Position numbers and translations under genes: made by a program. DNA of 64,000 nucleotides from an uncultured Sutterella sp. (lineage in GTDB: Bacteria; Pseudomonadota; Gammaproteobacteria; Burkholderiales; Burkholderiaceae_F), in NCBI GenBank assembly GCA_900544335.1, contig UQUS01000002.1:1-64000 (forward strand). Direction: 5' to 3'. The notes below the pieces were generated by a model. That model saw only the letters and a list, made by a program, of their open reading frames with translations. It did no database searches and was not told where the DNA came from. Positions 62,361-64,000 of this stretch are shown piece after piece. Position 1 is the first letter of the stretch. Each line of letters starts with the position of its first letter.

Positions 62361-64000
62361 ATGGCGTTTGGTTTTCACTTCAAGACACCGCACCTGGGCA
62401 TTCGGGAGCGTTTGTCCTTTTTTCGGACGAAGACAACCTCGTTTTTCACAAGCCCGTTTCGCCGCTTTCGGGCGTGGCGAGGTGAAAAAACCGCACCGCG
62501 CCGTGATTTTTCCGAAAGCCGCTTCGGCCGCTTTATCAGCGGCACCGGACGCGTGGTGCGTCGCATCACACAAGTTTTTTTCGTTTCGGTGTGCGTAGGG
62601 GTCGTCGCCTTAGGCATCGGCGTCGGTGCTCTTTACTACTTCGTGACGCCGCAAACGGCACAAGACGCCTTAAGTCGCTTGGCCCAAGAGTCCCTCGATG
62701 CTCGGGTGACGCTGTCGGGACCGGTCTCGTTAAAGCGACTTCCCGACCTTGTCGTTGAATTTCCGAAACTGCAACTGACGCGGTTAGACGGCACCGAGGT
62801 TCTTGCCGACATCGATTCGATTCAGGCTCACCTCTCGCTTTGGTCTCTTCCCTTAGGTGTCATGCGCGTGCAAGACCTGACGATAAACGGCTTAAAAACC
62901 CGTCTATCGCAAGACGCCTTTATCGGGGACGATGCGTTCAAAAACGCCTTCGGGGCAACGCGCTTTCCGGACGGTCTTCGCATTAAAAACGTTTCTCTTA
63001 AAAATTCTTCCGTCCGCGTTCTGGCAACAGGTGACGCTCCGACACTTCTTTTCGACCAATTGAACCTGACGCTCGGAGGTCTTTCGCCAGAAATGGAAAC
63101 GCCGCTTGAAGCAAGTTTCCACGTTAGCGAGGCCATCGACGGGCAAGGCACGCCCTCCCCGATCGGGACATTCAGTCTTAAAACATCGCTTCAATTTTCC
63201 GCCTCCGCAAGTGCTGTGACGCTCCGAGACCTTGCGGCAAGCGGCACATTGGCCGGATCTGCCGGCGAAAACATCGTTCTTTGCTCGGCAAAACGCCTGA
63301 ATTGGACGCCCTCGCAGGCAAGCGGCCTGGCACTGAAAGCCTCGATTTCATCTTCCGACCCAACGCGTGGGGAAGTCACACTCGATGTGGCCGACTTTCT
63401 CGCCGATGCTTTACAACTTGCCACACCGGAAATCAAACTTTCCTATCGAAAGGACTTGGAAAGCGCTCAAGCCGACCTGACGCTTTCGGCCGGCATTAAC
63501 GTCAACTATGAGACAAACGCCATTGATGTGACCAACATTTCGGGCTCGGCCTCGATTCCGAGTCTCGGAACGACGCAAGCGCCTTTGACGGCAACCGTCA
63601 AGGGCAAGGCCTCCGGGAGCACCGCCGAGGAACGCCTCGTTTTGGATTTGGTCGGTGCCGTCGGTCCTTCGGCCTTTACCTACGAAGGAAGTGCCGAGTG
63701 GGACGGCTTTCCGCGGTTAGCCGGCACGATTCGGGTGGCCGACGTGAACCTTGAGAGCCTACCGGACATTTCGGATGCTTCGTGGCTCAATTCCGCAGAC
63801 TTTACCGGTGAAATTCGTATCGGGAAGCTGCGTTTGTCGTCTCTGACGGCCGAACAATTGACGGCCAAACTCCAATTAATCGACGGCACGCTTAGCGTCA
63901 CGGATGCCGTTTTCAACGTAGCCGGCGGGCGCATTGAAAGCACCGCCCGACTTTCGGACGATGCCAAGTGGTCCTGGAACGCAGCAAGTGAAGAATGCTC
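62361..64000 (+). CDS. AsmA-family inner-membrane protein, 3' end outside the window
   Basis: An open frame runs from this ATG to the window end with no stop, 546 codons so far. The N-terminal part is basic and cytoplasmic (FHFKTPHLGIRERLSFF). One transmembrane helix follows (FFVSVCVGVVALGIGVGALYYF), then the AsmA opening ARVTLSGPVSLKRLPDLVVEFP, and long repeating beta-type sequence ending with GGRIESTARLSD. AsmA-like proteins are large bridges or chaperone-like proteins in the periplasm that move or balance phospholipids. The gene is partial only because of the window edge. The start could be elsewhere, since the first 60 residues are atypical. Confidence 0.83.
   Translation, partial: MAFGFHFKTPHLGIRERLSFFRTKTTSFFTSPFRRFRAWRGEKTAPRRDFSESRFGRFISGTGRVVRRITQVFFVSVCVGVVALGIGVGALYYFVTPQTAQDALSRLAQESLDARVTLSGPVSLKRLPDLVVEFPKLQLTRLDGTEVLADIDSIQAHLSLWSLPLGVMRVQDLTINGLKTRLSQDAFIGDDAFKNAFGATRFPDGLRIKNVSLKNSSVRVLATGDAPTLLFDQLNLTLGGLSPEMETPLEASFHVSEAIDGQGTPSPIGTFSLKTSLQFSASASAVTLRDLAASGTLAGSAGENIVLCSAKRLNWTPSQASGLALKASISSSDPTRGEVTLDVADFLADALQLATPEIKLSYRKDLESAQADLTLSAGINVNYETNAIDVTNISGSASIPSLGTTQAPLTATVKGKASGSTAEERLVLDLVGAVGPSAFTYEGSAEWDGFPRLAGTIRVADVNLESLPDISDASWLNSADFTGEIRIGKLRLSSLTAEQLTAKLQLIDGTLSVTDAVFNVAGGRIESTARLSDDAKWSWNAASEEC

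Noticed and set aside
1..64000. CRISPR arrays or cas genes
   Set aside because: No regularly spaced direct repeats were noticed; the only Cas9-like gene is IscB, which works without CRISPR.

Overview
The window looks like chromosome of a host-associated betaproteobacterium. Gene order and content (recN-ruvCAB, ispE-tRNA-Gln-prs-rplY-pth-ychF, an mla operon with mlaA inside it, rfaE1-hldD-gmhB with a separate heptose kinase, a PP0621-type protein next to ampD, yqgE-ruvX) point to Burkholderiales. Two M20 amidohydrolases, BrnQ, AzlCD and MetNI suggest a lifestyle based on amino acids and peptides, and a Sutterellaceae-like gut bacterium is my best guess. This is inference from content, not from a tree.

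Layout. 1-125: last codons and right-end hairpin of a TnpB-type IS200/IS605 element. 0.2-7.2 kb: mscL, glnS (with a large internal insertion), azlCD, a BepA-like M48 protease, a flavin ferredoxin-NADP reductase and a GNAT enzyme. 7.4-12.2 kb: nadK-recN-ruvCAB. 12.5-19.4 kb, minus strand: M20 amidohydrolase, recR, a CobW-type GTPase, rlmI, dapF and two LpxL-family acyltransferases. 19.5-27 kb, plus strand: TPR protein, lolB, ispE, tRNA-Gln, prs, rplY, pth, a DUF523 gene and ychF. 27-29.2 kb, minus strand: yggT, ampD, a PP0621-like gene and a YpjD/CcsA-type membrane protein. 29.4-35.5 kb, plus strand: ffh, a YafS-like methyltransferase, rnhA, dnaQ, metNI, tRNA-Gly and trmB. 35.5-40.4 kb, minus strand: macrodomain gene, murA, thiD, waaA and an orphan P4-type primase/Toprim gene. 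40.7-43.6 kb, plus strand: a small zinc-ribbon protein and the heptose genes. 43.6-46 kb, minus strand: terC family gene, recX and recA. 46.4-50.1 kb: two tRNA-Lys genes, a peptidase T-like gene, brnQ and tRNA-Met. 50.2-56.3 kb, minus strand: mlaBCADEF, a thioesterase, plsC, ruvX and yqgE. 56.3-64 kb: a YeaK-like deacylase, an IscB/omega-RNA element, a BamE-like lipoprotein, aspS, a radical SAM gene, an XRE regulator and the start of an AsmA-family gene.

Most of the window is ordinary housekeeping: DNA repair and recombination (recN, ruvCAB, recR, recA/recX, ruvX), envelope building (waaA, LpxL paralogues, heptose genes, murA, lolB, mla, plsC), translation (glnS, aspS, five tRNAs, pth, rplY, ffh) and amino-acid uptake.

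The standout is at 56.8-58.4 kb. It is a compact IS200/IS605-family element with no transposase gene. It encodes IscB, an RNA-guided nuclease with PLMP, split RuvC and HNH parts. About 270 bases of highly structured non-coding sequence precede the gene and read as its omega RNA. The element abuts the end of the upstream deacylase gene so tightly that the deacylase stop codon lies in the first omega-RNA stem. Secondary points of interest are the roughly 100-residue insertion in glutaminyl-tRNA synthetase just before its KMSKS loop, the orphan primase gene, the small paired-zinc-ribbon protein, and a terminator-like hairpin in the metN leader.
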